A DNA stretch of 64,000 nt from JABAAI01 sp965261955 (GCA_965261955.1 CBDHEM010000071.1:1-64000); one strand, 5' to 3'; shown: positions 1 to 8,683, counted from the first letter of the stretch. Notes: generated by a model from the letters alone, not told the origin. Numbers and translations: made by a program.

Positions 1-2
1 TT

Positions 3-794
3 CGCCAAAGTTATTCTCGTTTATCTAAAAAGTCATTATTAATGCAGAACCGATATTTTAGAGGACGTAAATACAGACTTGCAAGGCGTGAGCAAAAGAG
101 CTTAAAAACCTATTTTGGCCGTGTTTTACGGGATGTAGAGCGTAAATTACATTCTATAGACTTACATAAAAATTATGAATCTTCTTTGTGTCTTCTTCAC
201 CGTCTTTACGATCAAACCAAGGATAGCAAAAACAAAGTTTATAGTTTACATGCACCGGAAGTAGAATGTATCTCTAAAGGAAAAACGCATAAGAAGTATG
301 AATTTGGATGTAAGGCAAGTTACGTGACAAGTAGTCAAGGTAACTTTGTTTTAGGCGCGATGGCAAAACATGGTAATCCTTTTGATGGGCATACATTACC
401 ATCGGCCATAGAACAGGTAGAAAGGTTTTTACCCAATTCATTAAGTGTAAAAGAAGTTTTTGTGGATAGAGGTTATAGAGGAGCGAAAGTTAAAGATGGG
501 ATAACAGTTCACATTGTTGGCGCAAAGAGGAAGAAAAAAATGAAACGTAGTTTACGCAAGTGGATGAAAAGAAGAGCCGCTATTGAACCCATCATTGGTC
601 ACATGAAGAATGATGGAGGTGTACGACGAAATCACCTCTTAACGCAAGAAGGTGATAAGATGTATGCGGTTTTACTAGGTGCTGGCTTTAATATGAGAAA
701 ATTGCTAAAAGCTTTTTCTTGGCTTAAATTTATTCCGCAATATCTGACTAATATTTCCTTAAAAAAGGAAATATGGGTTATGGCATTTTCTTAA
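3..794 (+). CDS. IS5-family transposase, C-terminal part (5' end outside window)
   Basis: The reading frame is already open at base 3 and continues to a stop at 794, so the ATG at 42 is internal and the gene starts before the window. The protein has the DDE-type C-terminal half typical of IS5-family transposases: a basic stretch (RGRKYRLARREQ), the block YSLHAPEVECISKGKTHKKY, a central FVDRGYRG with the second acidic residue, and the terminal RAAIEPIIGHMKNDGGVRRN block that carries the catalytic Glu. It would catalyse cut-and-paste movement of its own element. Whether the copy is intact cannot be judged because the N-terminal DUF772-like region would lie outside the window. It meets an oppositely oriented N-terminal fragment of the same family just downstream. 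Confidence 0.85.
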   Translation, partial: RQSYSRLSKKSLLMQNRYFRGRKYRLARREQKSLKTYFGRVLRDVERKLHSIDLHKNYESSLCLLHRLYDQTKDSKNKVYSLHAPEVECISKGKTHKKYEFGCKASYVTSSQGNFVLGAMAKHGNPFDGHTLPSAIEQVERFLPNSLSVKEVFVDRGYRGAKVKDGITVHIVGAKRKKKMKRSLRKWMKRRAAIEPIIGHMKNDGGVRRNHLLTQEGDKMYAVLLGAGFNMRKLLKAFSWLKFIPQYLTNISLKKEIWVMAFS

Positions 795-805
795 TATAGT
801 GCCTT

Positions 806-1022
806 TTTCAAGCTTAACTAAGTAATGCAGTCCTACCATCAAGCGGGTTAACTTGGCTGGACGGCCATTGTCAGGACAATAGAGTTTACCAAATTCAGTA
901 TCAAACTTTTCCCAATCTATTTTCTGAGCTAAACGAAATAAGGGCTCATTATGATTGAGCATACCTTCCAAATTCGTCTTAAACAAGTCTCTTTGATAAT
1001 CATTTTTTTTTTGAGCTAACAT
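806..1022 (-). pseudogene. IS5-family transposase, N-terminal fragment
   Basis: Read on the minus strand from the ATG at 1022 this encodes MLAQKKNDYQRDLF followed by LAQKIDWEKFDTEFGKLYC and GRPAKLTRLMVGLHYL, the conserved N-terminal region of IS5-type transposases. The similarity stops near 806, where the sequence runs into the 3' end of the plus-strand transposase. The two fragments are therefore tail to tail, and this one lacks all catalytic residues. It is best explained as the remnant of a second insertion of a related element, or of an inversion within one element. Confidence 0.75.
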
Positions 1023-1070
1023 AGGGAACCTCTGAAAAATAATGCTTGAAAAACACAAGCTTTTGAACAC

Positions 1071-1405
1071 CTTTTCGCAAAACCTTGCGATTATGGGTAC
1101 TACTTTTTACTTCAGAATAGCTTATAAATGCGAAATATCCATAGTATTCTGGTTTTTCAAGGCTGACTATATACTTTAAACAGCTGGGGCAAAAAAGCGT
1201 GAAACAAAAATCGAGTCAATCACTGGTGATTACGCCAACCATTCGGAGCTCCTATATCAGAAAGTAACGTTACCCATCCCTTTCGTTAGTACCTTAGTAC
1301 CTTTTCTTTTTGAGCCCCTTTTCGTTTTGCGTATTTTTTGCGGCCGACTTCTTGTTTCACAAAAGAGATCAGTATAATAAAGTTATATTGTAAAGGTGGC
1401 TGAAT
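1071..1405. other. Intergenic region, no gene seen
   Basis: I see no convincing coding sequence here. The right part, around 1366-1404, resembles bases 46710-46755 (both contain a form of ATAATAAAG followed by TTGTAAAG or CTGTAAAG), so it is probably a decayed piece of a dispersed repeat. Confidence 0.4.
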
Positions 1406-1496
1406 TTATGGTTCATTATTGAAAATAGAGAAGGGAGGTATAGTATTCGATTTATGATTAGGTATTTTTCGATGTTTTTTACCCTCACTCTGCCTC

Positions 1497-1720
1497 CTAT
1501 TCACTACTAGAAGCATCGGTGGGAGTGAAGCCTCCGGTGGAGCCATCATTTTTAGAGATACGGTTTTTTTGATTACCGTTGTTCGCCACAAAGACACCAG
1601 AAGTAAGGGGGGAGTATCACCACCGGCAGAAGGTGTACAGCCCAAAAAAAAGGCCAATAAAAGGGCACAGAAGAGAACAGCGAGAAGGGCTGGATACACA
1701 CACCGCCTTTTTACGGACAA
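1497..1720 (-). pseudogene. Frameshifted FG-GAP repeat lipoprotein remnant
   Basis: The minus-strand frame from the ATG at 1720 gives a signal peptide with a plausible lipobox (LAFFLGC followed by TPSAGGD). It then leaves the family after a run of six G on the plus strand near 1608-1613. In the next frame the sequence reads GVFVANNGNQKNRIS, then KNDGSTGGFTPTDASSSE and a stop at 1497. This matches the repeat DAFVVNDGQLNRLYVNDGSG of the FG-GAP proteins at 20-36 kb. It is therefore a short gene of that family with one repeat, disrupted by a 1-base shift at the homopolymer. It could be a dead fragment or a gene switched off by tract slippage. Confidence 0.65.
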
Positions 1721-1875
1721 AGAGGGCTATCAATGCCCAAGGAACATCCAAGGAATATCCAAGGAACGCCCAAGGCAGATAGTTTTATGATACTGCTTTA
1801 AGCAGGGACTTAACCCGATCTGACTTCTTGTAATGAAAAGGGCGAAATGTGCTCTTTGCTTTCAGAGCTCTTGAT

Positions 1876-2142
1876 CTATTTCAGTTTAGACTTTTTCTCC
1901 AATAGTTGGCAAAGATTTGTCACAGCTTCCTTTTCATCTGGACCATTCGCCTCTATTTTCACAATACTACCCGGTGTAAGAGCAAGCATCAAAAGACCCA
2001 TAATACTTTTTCCATTCACTCGCAATTCATTATGTTCTAAAAAAATTTCAGATTTGAATTGGGTAGCCTTTTTTACAAAAAGAGAGGCTGGCCTAGCATG
2101 AATACCTTCTTTATCTAATATATTGGCCTTGGATGAAAACAT
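1876..2142 (-). CDS. ptsH: HPr family phosphocarrier protein
   Basis: The 88-residue product has normal HPr length. The phosphorylated histidine is His15 in GIHARPAS, and the regulatory serine region is KSIMGLLML (Ser45). HPr accepts phosphate from enzyme I (phosphoenolpyruvate) and passes it to EIIA proteins or, in organisms with few sugar transporters, serves mainly in regulation. No other PTS gene is adjacent. It is divergent from the WYL regulator at 2268, with about 125 bp between them that must hold both promoters. A second, much altered HPr-like reading frame lies at 13892-14131. Confidence 0.9.
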   Translation of the reverse strand: MFSSKANILDKEGIHARPASLFVKKATQFKSEIFLEHNELRVNGKSIMGLLMLALTPGSIVKIEANGPDEKEAVTNLCQLLEKKSKLK

Positions 2143-2267
2143 GGATTTTTCAGATATATATTTTAGGTATATACGACTTGATTCGGTAAAAAATGAAGTT
2201 TTTATGAGAAAAAACTTGTGTTTGGAGTTTTACTTTAGAATCGTGCTTTGTCTTTTATAGTGGTCTT

Positions 2268-3302
2268 ATGCATAAAATCGAAAGAATAGCCTGTCTCTAT
2301 CTCACTTTTCTCAATTCCTCTGGAGGAGTCTCTTTTGCACGTCTCCGCAAACTAATGCCCACTGCCTACCAAGGGGAGCCTGAGAGTGCACGTCGAAAAT
2401 TTGAACGTGATAAAAAAGAATTAAAAGAATTAGGACTAGAGCTAGAGTGCCATGCTTACGATGGCAAACAAAATACTCAATCTTTTTCTGTATCAGATCA
2501 TGTTTACCAACCAGTAGAAGAGGTGTATCCTTTGCCAGATGTCTTCTTAGCTAAGGAAGATTATCAAAACCTTGCGGGTATACTTTGGAGGGGAATGGCC
2601 ATTTACCGCGAAAAACAAAAAGAGCAGCAACTTCTTCGTTCGGTGGCAACAAAGCTTTTTTATAAAAATCCCATTTATGCTTTAGAATATGAACAAAATT
2701 TCGAGAATAAAGAGCGTAGGGATGAATTTTATGCAACGTCCCATTTGTCTTTTGAATCAGATATCGAAAGTTCTTTAGAAATAATATATCGTACTCTAAA
2801 ATCTCATAAAGTATTGTATATTTCTTATTCTAATCGCAAAGAACGAAAGACACATCGCTTTATTTCTGGTAAAGGACTGATTTCTCACAAAGGGCGTTGG
2901 TCTCTAGTTGCTTACTGTCATAAGGCTAAGGCAATTCGTTCTTTTTATATCGATCGTATTTTATCTATAGAGGTCGCAGATAAAGAAGAATATCATGCTT
3001 ATCCCAAAGTAGATATTCGCAAGTATTCTCTTCATCCTCTATTACTCAAAATTCATCCAAAACGAACAATAAAAGTTCGAACGAAGCCATCTTATGAAGA
3101 AAGCTTTCGGCTTTTTCTGAGTGGGGCTGGTGAGGTGAGCTTTTGTTCTGAAGAAGGAGTATTTTTTGTAGAGACTTCTAATCAAAATGGACTTTTTTCT
3201 TGGATTACCCGTAACGTGGATGCTATCGAAAGTCTTGGTCCAAAGCAAATTCATGATGATTTTACGCAATATCTAAAAGAAATGTATGCACTCTATGTAT
3301 GA
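2268..3302 (+). CDS. WYL-domain transcriptional regulator
   Basis: The 344-residue protein has an N-terminal winged-helix type region (about 1-70: IERIACLYLTFL, RRKFERDKKELKELG). A WYL domain follows at about 175-255, with a WSLVAYCHKAKAIRSFYIDRI segment corresponding to the W-x-L-x-A-Y ... R-x-F-x-x-x-R-I signature. A C-terminal WCX-like extension ends the protein. WYL proteins bind DNA and sense small molecules or nucleic acids; the ligand and target genes cannot be told from the sequence. It stands alone and is transcribed away from the HPr gene. Confidence 0.85.
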   Translation: MHKIERIACLYLTFLNSSGGVSFARLRKLMPTAYQGEPESARRKFERDKKELKELGLELECHAYDGKQNTQSFSVSDHVYQPVEEVYPLPDVFLAKEDYQNLAGILWRGMAIYREKQKEQQLLRSVATKLFYKNPIYALEYEQNFENKERRDEFYATSHLSFESDIESSLEIIYRTLKSHKVLYISYSNRKERKTHRFISGKGLISHKGRWSLVAYCHKAKAIRSFYIDRILSIEVADKEEYHAYPKVDIRKYSLHPLLLKIHPKRTIKVRTKPSYEESFRLFLSGAGEVSFCSEEGVFFVETSNQNGLFSWITRNVDAIESLGPKQIHDDFTQYLKEMYALYV

Positions 3303-3318
3303 TCTATCTATAATGGAC

Positions 3319-3424
3319 GGGATTGTTGCGAAATGTTGATGATTACAAATGAAGTGACATGAAACCCCGATTTAAAGCATTCTATACGATCAATTCCCTA
3401 TTTTTTCACATTTGGCAAAGCTCC
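3319..3424 (+). mobile_element. Small inverted-repeat element, copy A
   Basis: About 105 bp starting GGGATTGTTGCGAAATG and ending TTTGGCAAAGCTCC, with the internal signature CCGATTTAAAGCATTCTA shared by the other copies in this window. It encodes nothing. It forms the left part of a directly repeated block of about 200 bp (3319-3510 and 3516-3740). Confidence 0.7.
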
Positions 3425-3515
3425 ATGTATGAGTGTACTGAATACTCAGTGATGAATGCTTAGTCAAATTTAACGGTTTCTGTATGGCTATGAGAGCTGG
3501 ACAGAGTAAATGGAT

Positions 3516-3622
3516 GGGATTGTTGCGAAATGTTGATGATTACAAATAAAGTGGCATGAAACCCCGATTTAAAGCATTCTATACGATCAATTCTCTATTT
3601 TTTCACATTTGGCAACAGCCCC
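3516..3622 (+). mobile_element. Small inverted-repeat element, copy B
   Basis: Nearly identical to copy A and in the same orientation. The unique sequence after it is also duplicated (the TTAGTCAAATTTAA and GAGAGCTGGACAGAGTAA blocks), so this is a tandem duplication of element plus flank, not two independent insertions. The second flank carries extra copies of a GATGGATGCTTGGT-like unit. Confidence 0.7.
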
Positions 3623-3740
3623 ATATATGAGTGCACTGAATGCTTAGTGATGGATGTTTGGTGATGGATGCTTGGTGATGAATGCTTAGTCAAATTTAAT
3701 GGTTTTTGTATGCCTATGAGAGCTGGACAGAGTAATATGC

Positions 3741-4048
3741 AGAGTAGAATTTTATTTTATAGTTAGGGCATAATCTCAAAAAACAGGCTTTTTAATCCAA
3801 CGAATGACCTAAACGAAGAGAAATCTTTGGGTTTATTATTGTGATACAAAATAGTCAAAATAAATATTGATGGGAAAGCCACAAACGGGTTTTCTAGTGA
3901 TTACAGCCCAGCTCTCTTATGGCTGATTATATTAGAATAAGTTTTGACGTAGAAGGTGATAAGAAAAAGAGTGTTCAAGTGTCTGTGTTATTCTTATCTC
4001 ATATCCGAGTAAGTTTTTCTAGCTTATCTTGGTATAGGTATCAATAAT
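3741..4048. other. Leader region of the ribosomal operon
   Basis: No gene is seen in these 308 bases. The region must contain the promoter for infA and the following ribosomal genes, but I could not pick out a convincing -35/-10 pair by eye. Confidence 0.35.
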
Positions 4049-4267
4049 ATGGCAAAACAGGATTCCATAGAGATAGAAGGTAAGGTTATTGAACCTTTGC
4101 CTAATACTATGTTTCGTGTTGAATTGACGAATGGGCATAAGGTTTTGGCACATATCTCAGGTAAGATGCGTATGCATTATATTCGTATTTTACCGGGAGA
4201 TAAGGTCACTGTGGAGCTTTCTCCTTATGACCTTACCCGGGGAAGGATAATATATCGTAGTAAATAG
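4049..4267 (+). CDS. infA: Translation initiation factor IF-1
   Basis: The 72-residue length is exactly that of bacterial IF-1, with the S1-like OB fold visible as EGKVIEPLPNTMFRVEL, GHKVLAHISGKMRM and ILPGDKVTVELSPYDLTRGRI. IF-1 binds the A site of the 30S subunit during initiation. It heads the cluster infA-rpmJ-rpsM-rpsK-rpoA-rplQ, the standard bacterial order. Confidence 0.95.
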   Translation: MAKQDSIEIEGKVIEPLPNTMFRVELTNGHKVLAHISGKMRMHYIRILPGDKVTVELSPYDLTRGRIIYRSK

Positions 4268-4292
4268 TTTTACTCTCTATTGGTGTTATTTA

Positions 4293-4406
4293 GTGAAAGT
4301 TCGTGTCTCAATAAAAAAAATATGTAGTAATTGCCGTATCATTCGCAGGGATGGTGTTGTGCGTGTGATTTGTAAAAATCCTAGGCATAAGCAAAGGCAG
4401 GGGTAA
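4293..4406 (+). CDS. rpmJ: 50S ribosomal protein L36
   Basis: A 37-codon gene starting with GTG: MKVRVSIKKICSNCRII, then a short basic tail ending RHKQRQG. It keeps the zinc-ribbon type residues Cys11, Cys14, Cys27 and His32, so it is the zinc-binding form. It lies 25 bp after infA and 5 bp before rpsM, as in many bacteria. Confidence 0.95.
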   Translation: MKVRVSIKKICSNCRIIRRDGVVRVICKNPRHKQRQG

Positions 4407-4411
4407 TTTAT

Positions 4412-4792
4412 ATGGCACGGGTAGCAGGTGTAGAAATTCCTAATCAGAAGCGTGTGGTGATTAGTCTCACTTATATTTTTGGGATTGGTAGAAAAACGGC
4501 CAGTAAAATATTGCAGAAAGCACAAGTGGATGAGGATATAAGAGTAAAGTCCATTGAAGAGACTCATTTAAATGTCATCAAGAAGATAATTAGTGATGAT
4601 TATCAGGTTGAAGGGGATCTACGCACTAAAATACATCTCGATATTAAACGTCTTGGTGATATTGGTTCTTACCGTGGAATAAGGCATCGTATGGGACTTC
4701 CCTTACGAGGACAAAGGACGCAAACAAATGCCCGTACACGTAAGGGAAAAAGGAAGGCGATTGCAGGTAGGAAAAAAGCGCCTACAAGGTGA
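4412..4792 (+). CDS. rpsM: 30S ribosomal protein S13
   Basis: The 126-residue product begins MARVAGVEIPNQKRVVISLT, followed by YIFGIGRKTASKIL and YRGIRHRMGLPLRGQRTQTNAR, all diagnostic for S13 of the small-subunit head. The basic C-terminus (KGKRKAIAGRKKAPTR) is normal. The ATG follows rpmJ by 5 bp, so the two are co-translated. Confidence 0.96.
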   Translation: MARVAGVEIPNQKRVVISLTYIFGIGRKTASKILQKAQVDEDIRVKSIEETHLNVIKKIISDDYQVEGDLRTKIHLDIKRLGDIGSYRGIRHRMGLPLRGQRTQTNARTRKGKRKAIAGRKKAPTR

Positions 4793-4829
4793 TATTTTGA
4801 TGGATATTTTGATGGATTAGGAGAAATAC

Positions 4830-5204
4830 TTGGCTACTCGAAAAAAGGAAAAACAAAATATATCTCGTGGGGTTGTGTATATTCAGGCGACTTTTAATAA
4901 TACTATAATAACTGTTACCGATACTTTTGGAAATACAATATCATGGTCTTCTGCAGGTATGGTGAAATTTAGAGGGTCCCGAAAATCTACCCCTTATGCT
5001 GCTCAGGTGGCAGCACAAGATGCTATAGTTAGGGCCAAAGAACGTGGTTTGAAAGAGGTCGAGGTGATTGTTAGAGGGCCGGGTGTCGGTAGAGAATCTG
5101 CTGTACGGGCCGTCTCTAATGAGGGGATTGTTATTAAACGAATAAGAGACTTAACGCCCCTTCCTCATAATGGTTGTCGTCCTCCAAAAAAGCGAAGGGT
5201 ATGA
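4830..5204 (+). CDS. rpsK: 30S ribosomal protein S11
   Basis: A 124-residue protein with the S11 features YIQATFNNTIITVTD, SAGMVKFRGSRKSTPYAAQ and the C-terminal DLTPLPHNGCRPPKKRRV. The start is TTG at 4830, supported by the AGGAG ribosome site seven bases upstream. The next gene is rpoA; rpsD (S4), which commonly sits between rpsK and rpoA, is absent here. Confidence 0.96.
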   Translation: MATRKKEKQNISRGVVYIQATFNNTIITVTDTFGNTISWSSAGMVKFRGSRKSTPYAAQVAAQDAIVRAKERGLKEVEVIVRGPGVGRESAVRAVSNEGIVIKRIRDLTPLPHNGCRPPKKRRV

Positions 5205-5261
5205 TTCATCTATTTATAACCTATGTTCTATTTTAAATAAAAGATTTGGAGGAAAATAAAG

Positions 5262-6251
5262 TTGTCTACGAAATTTTTACTACGTGGGATGAAGCGTCCC
5301 AAACAAGTTGACTTCACGCAAAGTGATACGGAAGCCAGTCATGGTAAGTTTATTGCTGAACCATTTGAACGTGGTTTTGGTACAACAATTGGCAATTCAT
5401 TGCGGCGAGCATTGATATCTTCTATACCGGGTACTGCGATTACCGCATTACGGATTGAAGGTGTTACTCATGAGTTTTCTGTTGTTAAAGGTGTTGTTGA
5501 AGATGTTGTACGTTTAATTTTGAATCTGAAACAGGTACGTGTTCATTATGAAGCGGAGAATAGAGATGAGCCGAAAGTAATTCATATCGAAAAAAAGGGA
5601 GCAGGTGTTTTACGAGGCTCTGATTTGGCGATTGATACATCCATACAGATATTGAATCCTGATATAGTCATAGCCAATCTGAATGACAATGCAAACCTTG
5701 TAATGGATATACAGTTTGAGCGTGGTCAGGGTTATGTGCCTTCCGAAATACTTAGGAAGAATATTGATCAAATAGGTACAATTCCTGTTGATGCTCTTTT
5801 CTCTCCTATATCTAAAGTGAGTTATAATATATCTGAGACTCGAGTGGGTCAGCGTACAGATTATGAAAAATTGGAAATGGATATTTGGACGGATGGTTCT
5901 ATCACTCCAGAAGATGCTTTAGCCCAAGCTGCAAAAATCATCAAAGATCATTTATCTGTATTTATAAATTTCGAAGAAGAAGCGGAAGAGGAAGAAGAAG
6001 AAAATACAGAGATAGAAGAAAATCTACGTAGAAATTTAGAAACTCATGTGGAAGAATTAGAGCTTTCTGTACGTTCGTTGGCTTTGTTGAAGAGCATTGA
6101 GATAGAAGTTCTTGGTGCCTTAGTTTGTCGCACAGAAGAAGAGATGAAAAAATCTCGTCATTATGCGGTTAGATGTGTAGAAGAGATCAAACAAAGAATG
6201 GCAGACCGAGATTTGGAATTTGGAATGCGTGACATCTTTGCGAAGCATTGA
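5262..6251 (+). CDS. rpoA: DNA-directed RNA polymerase subunit alpha
   Basis: The 329 residues include the N-terminal dimerisation domain (FERGFGTTIGNSLRRALISSIPG), the insert domain, and an alpha-CTD at about 265-325 (LELSVRSLALLKSIEIEVLGALV, EEIKQRMADRDLEFGM). The interdomain linker is strongly acidic (EEEAEEEEEEN at about 236-247). The start is TTG at 5262, preceded by GGAGG at a suitable distance. It is followed 36 bp later by rplQ. Confidence 0.96.
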   Translation: MSTKFLLRGMKRPKQVDFTQSDTEASHGKFIAEPFERGFGTTIGNSLRRALISSIPGTAITALRIEGVTHEFSVVKGVVEDVVRLILNLKQVRVHYEAENRDEPKVIHIEKKGAGVLRGSDLAIDTSIQILNPDIVIANLNDNANLVMDIQFERGQGYVPSEILRKNIDQIGTIPVDALFSPISKVSYNISETRVGQRTDYEKLEMDIWTDGSITPEDALAQAAKIIKDHLSVFINFEEEAEEEEEENTEIEENLRRNLETHVEELELSVRSLALLKSIEIEVLGALVCRTEEEMKKSRHYAVRCVEEIKQRMADRDLEFGMRDIFAKH

Positions 6252-6287
6252 TTGATAGAAGATTGTAAATTCAGATTTAAACTAGTT

Positions 6288-6845
6288 ATGAATAAACGCA
6301 AATCTACTCCCAAATTAAATCGTACGCATTCACATCGTAAAGCTATGTTGTCTAATATGGCTGTTAGTCTATTTGAGCATGAGAGGATTGTGACGACTCG
6401 TGCAAAGGGCAAAGCGTTACGTAGTTACGCGGAGCCTTTGATTACTTTAGCTCGTGGTCAGTCTGTTGAGAATTCGAAACGCTCTAGCGTTACTCTTCAT
6501 GAGAGGCGTCAGCTTTTGCAACATTTACGTAGTCAGAAAATCACGCAAAAGTTAATTGAAGACATTGCTCCACGTTTTGTAGATCGTCCGGGTGGATATT
6601 TGCGTATTATACATCTTCCTGATCGTAAATCTGATGCAAGTGAAATGAGTATTGTAGAATTACTTGAGCGTCGAGAAAAAGTAAAACGAGTTTCTTCTTC
6701 TAAAGGTGGGGGCAAAAAACAAGGTGGACCAGGGGAAACAAGTGATGCTACAGATCACACAGATCACATGGATCAAAGCTCCGGAAAAAGTAAAATAAAA
6801 TGGTATAACCGCCTCCCCGGTCGTCGTGGACAGCGGGATTCATAG
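6288..6845 (+). CDS. rplQ: 50S ribosomal protein L17, with long C-terminal tail
   Basis: The ATG at 6288 is chosen because L17 proteins begin MNKRKSTPKLNRTHSHRKAM; an upstream in-frame TTG would add 12 unrelated residues. The core is clear (MLSNMAVSLFEHERIVTT, AKGKALRSYAEPLITLA). At 185 residues it is longer than the roughly 120-residue core. The extra C-terminal region from about 130 on is rich in Ser, Gly, Lys and Asp/His (ATDHTDHMDQSSGK) and ends with a basic segment. The operon ends here, next to a small inverted-repeat element. Confidence 0.95.
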   Translation: MNKRKSTPKLNRTHSHRKAMLSNMAVSLFEHERIVTTRAKGKALRSYAEPLITLARGQSVENSKRSSVTLHERRQLLQHLRSQKITQKLIEDIAPRFVDRPGGYLRIIHLPDRKSDASEMSIVELLERREKVKRVSSSKGGGKKQGGPGETSDATDHTDHMDQSSGKSKIKWYNRLPGRRGQRDS

Positions 6846-6854
6846 CTCTCTCAT

Positions 6855-6966
6855 GGGACTTTACGAGATGTAAATAATTGTAAATGGAGTGCTATGAATC
6901 ACTGATTCAAAGCATTTTAGACGGACATTTTATTATATTTTTTTCTGTATTTTGCGACAGGGTCCC
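6855..6966 (+). mobile_element. Small inverted-repeat element, copy C
   Basis: Begins GGGACTTTACGAGATGTAAA and ends TATTTTGCGACAGGGTCCC. The internal block GCTATGAATCACTGATTCAA matches the family. It sits 9 bp downstream of the rplQ stop. Confidence 0.75.
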
Positions 6967-7140
6967 CTAAAGCAAAGTTTCCCTTCGAAAAAGAGCCTCT
7001 TCCATCGCAGAAACAAACGAAGCTTATTTTATCCATGATGGGTCGAGCCTTGTTTGTTTCGCGGCCTTAGAATCGTAGGCTTTGCCTTATATTTGCCCTA
7101 GCTTTACCTTGGAAAAGCCTTCCAACACTTTTTTGTATTT
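6967..7140. repeat. Decayed unit of the hairpin-repeat arrays
   Basis: This segment contains, in order, AAGCAAAG, GAGCCTTG, TTTCGCGGCCTTAGAATCG, TAGGCTTTGCC and CTAGCTTTACCTTGGAAAAGCC. These are recognisably the same blocks, in the same order, as one unit of the array at 32-34.9 kb, but with many mutations. It is an isolated relic about 25 kb from the arrays. Confidence 0.55.
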
Positions 7141-7307
7141 CGTAAGAGAGGGCAACCCGCTCCACTTATAGGAAACAGACCTTCTTTCTTTTTCTTTTCA
7201 TGTGTTTGTTTTAGTTTTGTGATCTTTTTTTAGTTGGCTGTTTTATTTGTAGGAACTCCTAGCCCATCTTCTCCTAAAAACCATTTTGACCGATAAATAG
7301 CTTTAGT

Positions 7308-8552
7308 ATGCTACGTCTATTTTTACCATTGCTTTATGTCGCTTTTATATTATTACCAGAAGTCATTTTTGCAGATAAGGGTACCACTATATATGCATTT
7401 CGTAATTTTAAGACTGCTGTCCCGCAAAAAATGATACTGGTGGGAGAAATCCAAAGTAAAACAAAAGAGCCACTTCATAGAACAAAAACGTTAACTTCAA
7501 AAAAATTACTAGATGAATATGATACTCGCGAGGATAGAGTTTTGGTAACTATTCTAAATCGAAAAGGTTTACGAAGGGGGCAAAAATTATATGTCATTGA
7601 TAAAAATCCATATCATGATCGTTTTCGTGAAGGAAATATAGTCGGAGAAATCAAAGTCGTTTCCATTTTTTATAGTCCATTTTATGGGGGTTGGGCACTT
7701 TCTGGAAGGGGTATACTTTTACGCATTCGTAAAGGTCAATTTGTGGCCCGTGTTCAAAAAACAGGGAGTCTAGACCGAGCATTTGTACTCAAACGCAAGG
7801 GAGATCATCAAATGGCATCGGATCAGTATGCCCAAGCCATCAAGAGTTATCGCCAAGCCATAGCCGAATATGGGAGCCTAGCTGAGGCACACAGTGCTTT
7901 AGGTAAACTATATTTCGAAAATGCAAAGCAAGAGAAAGTGAAGCCATCTGAAACAGAAATTTTTTCTTTTGCAGAGGTGCTCTCTTCTTATGAGAGGGCT
8001 TGGAAATATCGAAATAATTTTACTTATAAACAAGAAGAATGGGAATACTATTATAATTATATTTTAGCTTTAAATTACGTATATCAGCGTCAGAAAAAAA
8101 GAGACAGCCGTCAGAAAAAGATTGTGCGTTATCTAGATCGTTCCATTGAGTTAGCTAAAGAAGCCTTACGACTAGAGCCACAAAGAAAATTTCAGATTGG
8201 CATTGCTCTAGCTCGAGCACATTATTATCGCATGGTATATTATATAGCACAGTCAAATCCTAATGAGCGTCAACACTATGATCACTCAGCGAAAAAGGCC
8301 GACTATTGGCTAAAACAGCTATTGAAAATGGAACAAAAGAATGGAGAGCTTTTGGCAATAGCTATATTATTTTATGGACATCAATATGAAAAATTAAACC
8401 CAAATATACCAAAAGATTACATCTATCGCCAAAAATTACGCAAAATGATTATAGGGAAGTTGAGCCCATATTATTCCCTTTATCTAGATCCGAAAACAGA
8501 AAAACGTAAACCAGAGGTAGATCGCCTCCTCTTCCGTCTAAAAAAATTATAG
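7308..8552 (+). CDS. Exported TPR-repeat protein
   Basis: The 414-residue protein has a signal peptide (MLRLFLPLLYVAFILLPEVIFA, cleavage near residue 22). A beta-rich N-terminal domain of unknown type includes GLRRGQKLYVIDKNP and VGEIKVVSIF. From about residue 160 there are tetratricopeptide repeats (DQYAQAIKSYRQAIAEYGSLAEAHSALGKLY and later helices). Such proteins act as periplasmic or outer-membrane scaffolds; no specific partner is indicated. It is a single gene, and no close functional neighbour is evident. Confidence 0.7.
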   Translation: MLRLFLPLLYVAFILLPEVIFADKGTTIYAFRNFKTAVPQKMILVGEIQSKTKEPLHRTKTLTSKKLLDEYDTREDRVLVTILNRKGLRRGQKLYVIDKNPYHDRFREGNIVGEIKVVSIFYSPFYGGWALSGRGILLRIRKGQFVARVQKTGSLDRAFVLKRKGDHQMASDQYAQAIKSYRQAIAEYGSLAEAHSALGKLYFENAKQEKVKPSETEIFSFAEVLSSYERAWKYRNNFTYKQEEWEYYYNYILALNYVYQRQKKRDSRQKKIVRYLDRSIELAKEALRLEPQRKFQIGIALARAHYYRMVYYIAQSNPNERQHYDHSAKKADYWLKQLLKMEQKNGELLAIAILFYGHQYEKLNPNIPKDYIYRQKLRKMIIGKLSPYYSLYLDPKTEKRKPEVDRLLFRLKKL

Positions 8553-8560
8553 TATATAGT

Positions 8561-8683
8561 GAGCTTGTTGTAATAGGAAATTTAAGCATTATTCTTGAGA
8601 AACTCAAACAAGATGCGATGAGTAGTCGTGAGCAGGGTAGTCAGTTTGCGCATCTAATGAAATCATATTTACGTAAGGTATAA
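8561..8683 (+). pseudogene. Remnant of a helicase/restriction-type N-terminus
   Basis: An open stretch without a start codon reads IILEKLKQDAMSSREQGSQF then AHLMKSYLRKV and a stop. This resembles the N-terminal block of large DEAD/DEAH helicase-restriction fusion proteins (the SREKGxxFExLxKxYL pattern). Only about 40 residues remain, and the sequence then enters a dispersed repeat. The identification is a pattern-level guess. Confidence 0.3.

Noticed and set aside
1569..1790. Plus-strand open frames at 1569 and 1579
   Set aside because: They are antisense to the FG-GAP remnant and consist of shadow sequence.
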